DNA of 15,774 nucleotides from an uncultured Opitutia bacterium. Lineage in GTDB: Bacteria > Verrucomicrobiota > Verrucomicrobiia > Opitutales > UBA953. Below are positions 15,595-15,774 of the stretch, one piece after another (the first letter of the stretch is position 1; each line of letters begins with the position of its first letter). Under the pieces are notes generated by a model that made no database searches, was not told the DNA's origin, and saw only the letters and a program-made list of their open reading frames with translations. Location: positions 1 through 15,774 of the forward strand of contig CAIMFE010000003.1 of the NCBI GenBank assembly GCA_903840235.1, in the 5' to 3' direction. The position numbers and the translations under genes are program-made.

Positions 15595-15774
15595 TCACTT
15601 GCCCGCATCGCGTTTTAACTGCCGATACCCGATATCTCTTCGATAATGCATCCCTTCAAAGTGTATGGTGGGAATGACGCGGTAAGCTTTTTGGGCCGCC
15701 TCACTCAACGTAGCCGCATGCGCCACCACGCCCAAAACACGCCCGCCCGCCGTGACGACTCTACCATCCGCCAA
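15595..15774 (-). CDS. purD: phosphoribosylamine-glycine ligase PurD, C-terminal end (continues beyond window)
   Basis: The last 59 residues plus the TGA stop of a minus-strand gene cut by the window edge. They read GRVVTAGGRVLGVVAH, then AAQKAYRVIPTIHFEGMHYR and RDIGYRQLK, the very conserved C-terminus of PurD (GAR synthetase, usually about 420 residues). The enzyme joins phosphoribosylamine and glycine with ATP in the second step of purine synthesis. The full protein lies outside the window, so its N-terminus and completeness are unknown. It is the furthest upstream gene visible in the block that continues into the phosphatase, rpiB and glyA. GlyA makes its glycine and RpiB its sugar precursor. 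Confidence 0.93.
   Translation of the reverse strand: MADGRVVTAGGRVLGVVAHAATLSEAAQKAYRVIPTIHFEGMHYRRDIGYRQLKRDAGK

Noticed and set aside
15357..15677. A 106-codon plus-strand frame across the phosphatase start and the purD end
   Set aside because: It runs antisense to conserved phosphatase motifs and to the PurD C-terminus, and has no recognisable domain.

Overview
The window is a compact bacterial chromosome segment of ordinary housekeeping genes. It most likely comes from the Verrucomicrobiota, plausibly an Opitutae relative. The main pointers are a very large exported PVC-type heme-binding protein (propeller plus HEAT repeats plus CxxCH cytochrome) and a solitary pseudopilin with a C-terminal GGH...GDSHV motif, both typical of the Planctomycetota/Verrucomicrobiota group. 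The placement rests on my recognition of the families and was not searched. All gaps between genes are under 150 bases. I see no tRNA, rRNA, CRISPR array, insertion sequence or phage gene. Both window edges cut genes (a SulP transporter on the left, purD on the right).

Layout. (1) 1-2340, plus strand: the C-terminal part of a SulP anion transporter with a STAS domain, then the class I aldolase gene fbaB, which ends in a strong terminator usable from both sides. (2) 2363-7369, minus strand: a MidA/NDUFAF7-like methyltransferase upstream of the 1.3-thousand-residue PVC cytochrome. (3) 7455-10514, plus strand: tsaD, an uncharacterised 163-residue protein, a small lipoprotein and an M23 peptidase, tightly packed and with one 4-base overlap. 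(4) 10515-12469, minus strand: menA, a dCMP deaminase and yqgE, tightly packed; it meets the M23 gene stop codon to stop codon with no base between. (5) 12537-15774, minus strand: purD (C-terminus only), a YwlE-like arginine/tyrosine phosphatase, rpiB, glyA and a pseudopilin that closes with a terminator.

How the genes fit together. Block 5 is metabolically coherent. RpiB supplies ribose 5-phosphate, the precursor of PRPP; GlyA makes glycine and one-carbon units; PurD joins phosphoribosylamine to glycine. The order phosphatase-rpiB-glyA resembles the ywlE-ywlF-(ywlG)-glyA order of Bacillus subtilis. MenA implies a menaquinone respiratory chain, and the PVC cytochrome implies periplasmic heme c and a cytochrome maturation system elsewhere. 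Block 3 combines tRNA t6A modification with envelope proteins, including two genes I cannot assign.

Shine-Dalgarno sequences are mostly absent. Several genes have a -10-like hexamer almost touching the start codon, which suggests leaderless or very short-leader transcripts. No obviously new multi-gene system is visible. The best leads are the leaderless-start pattern, the two unknown genes next to tsaD, the phosphatase with phosphoarginine-type specificity residues, and the multidomain PVC cytochrome.
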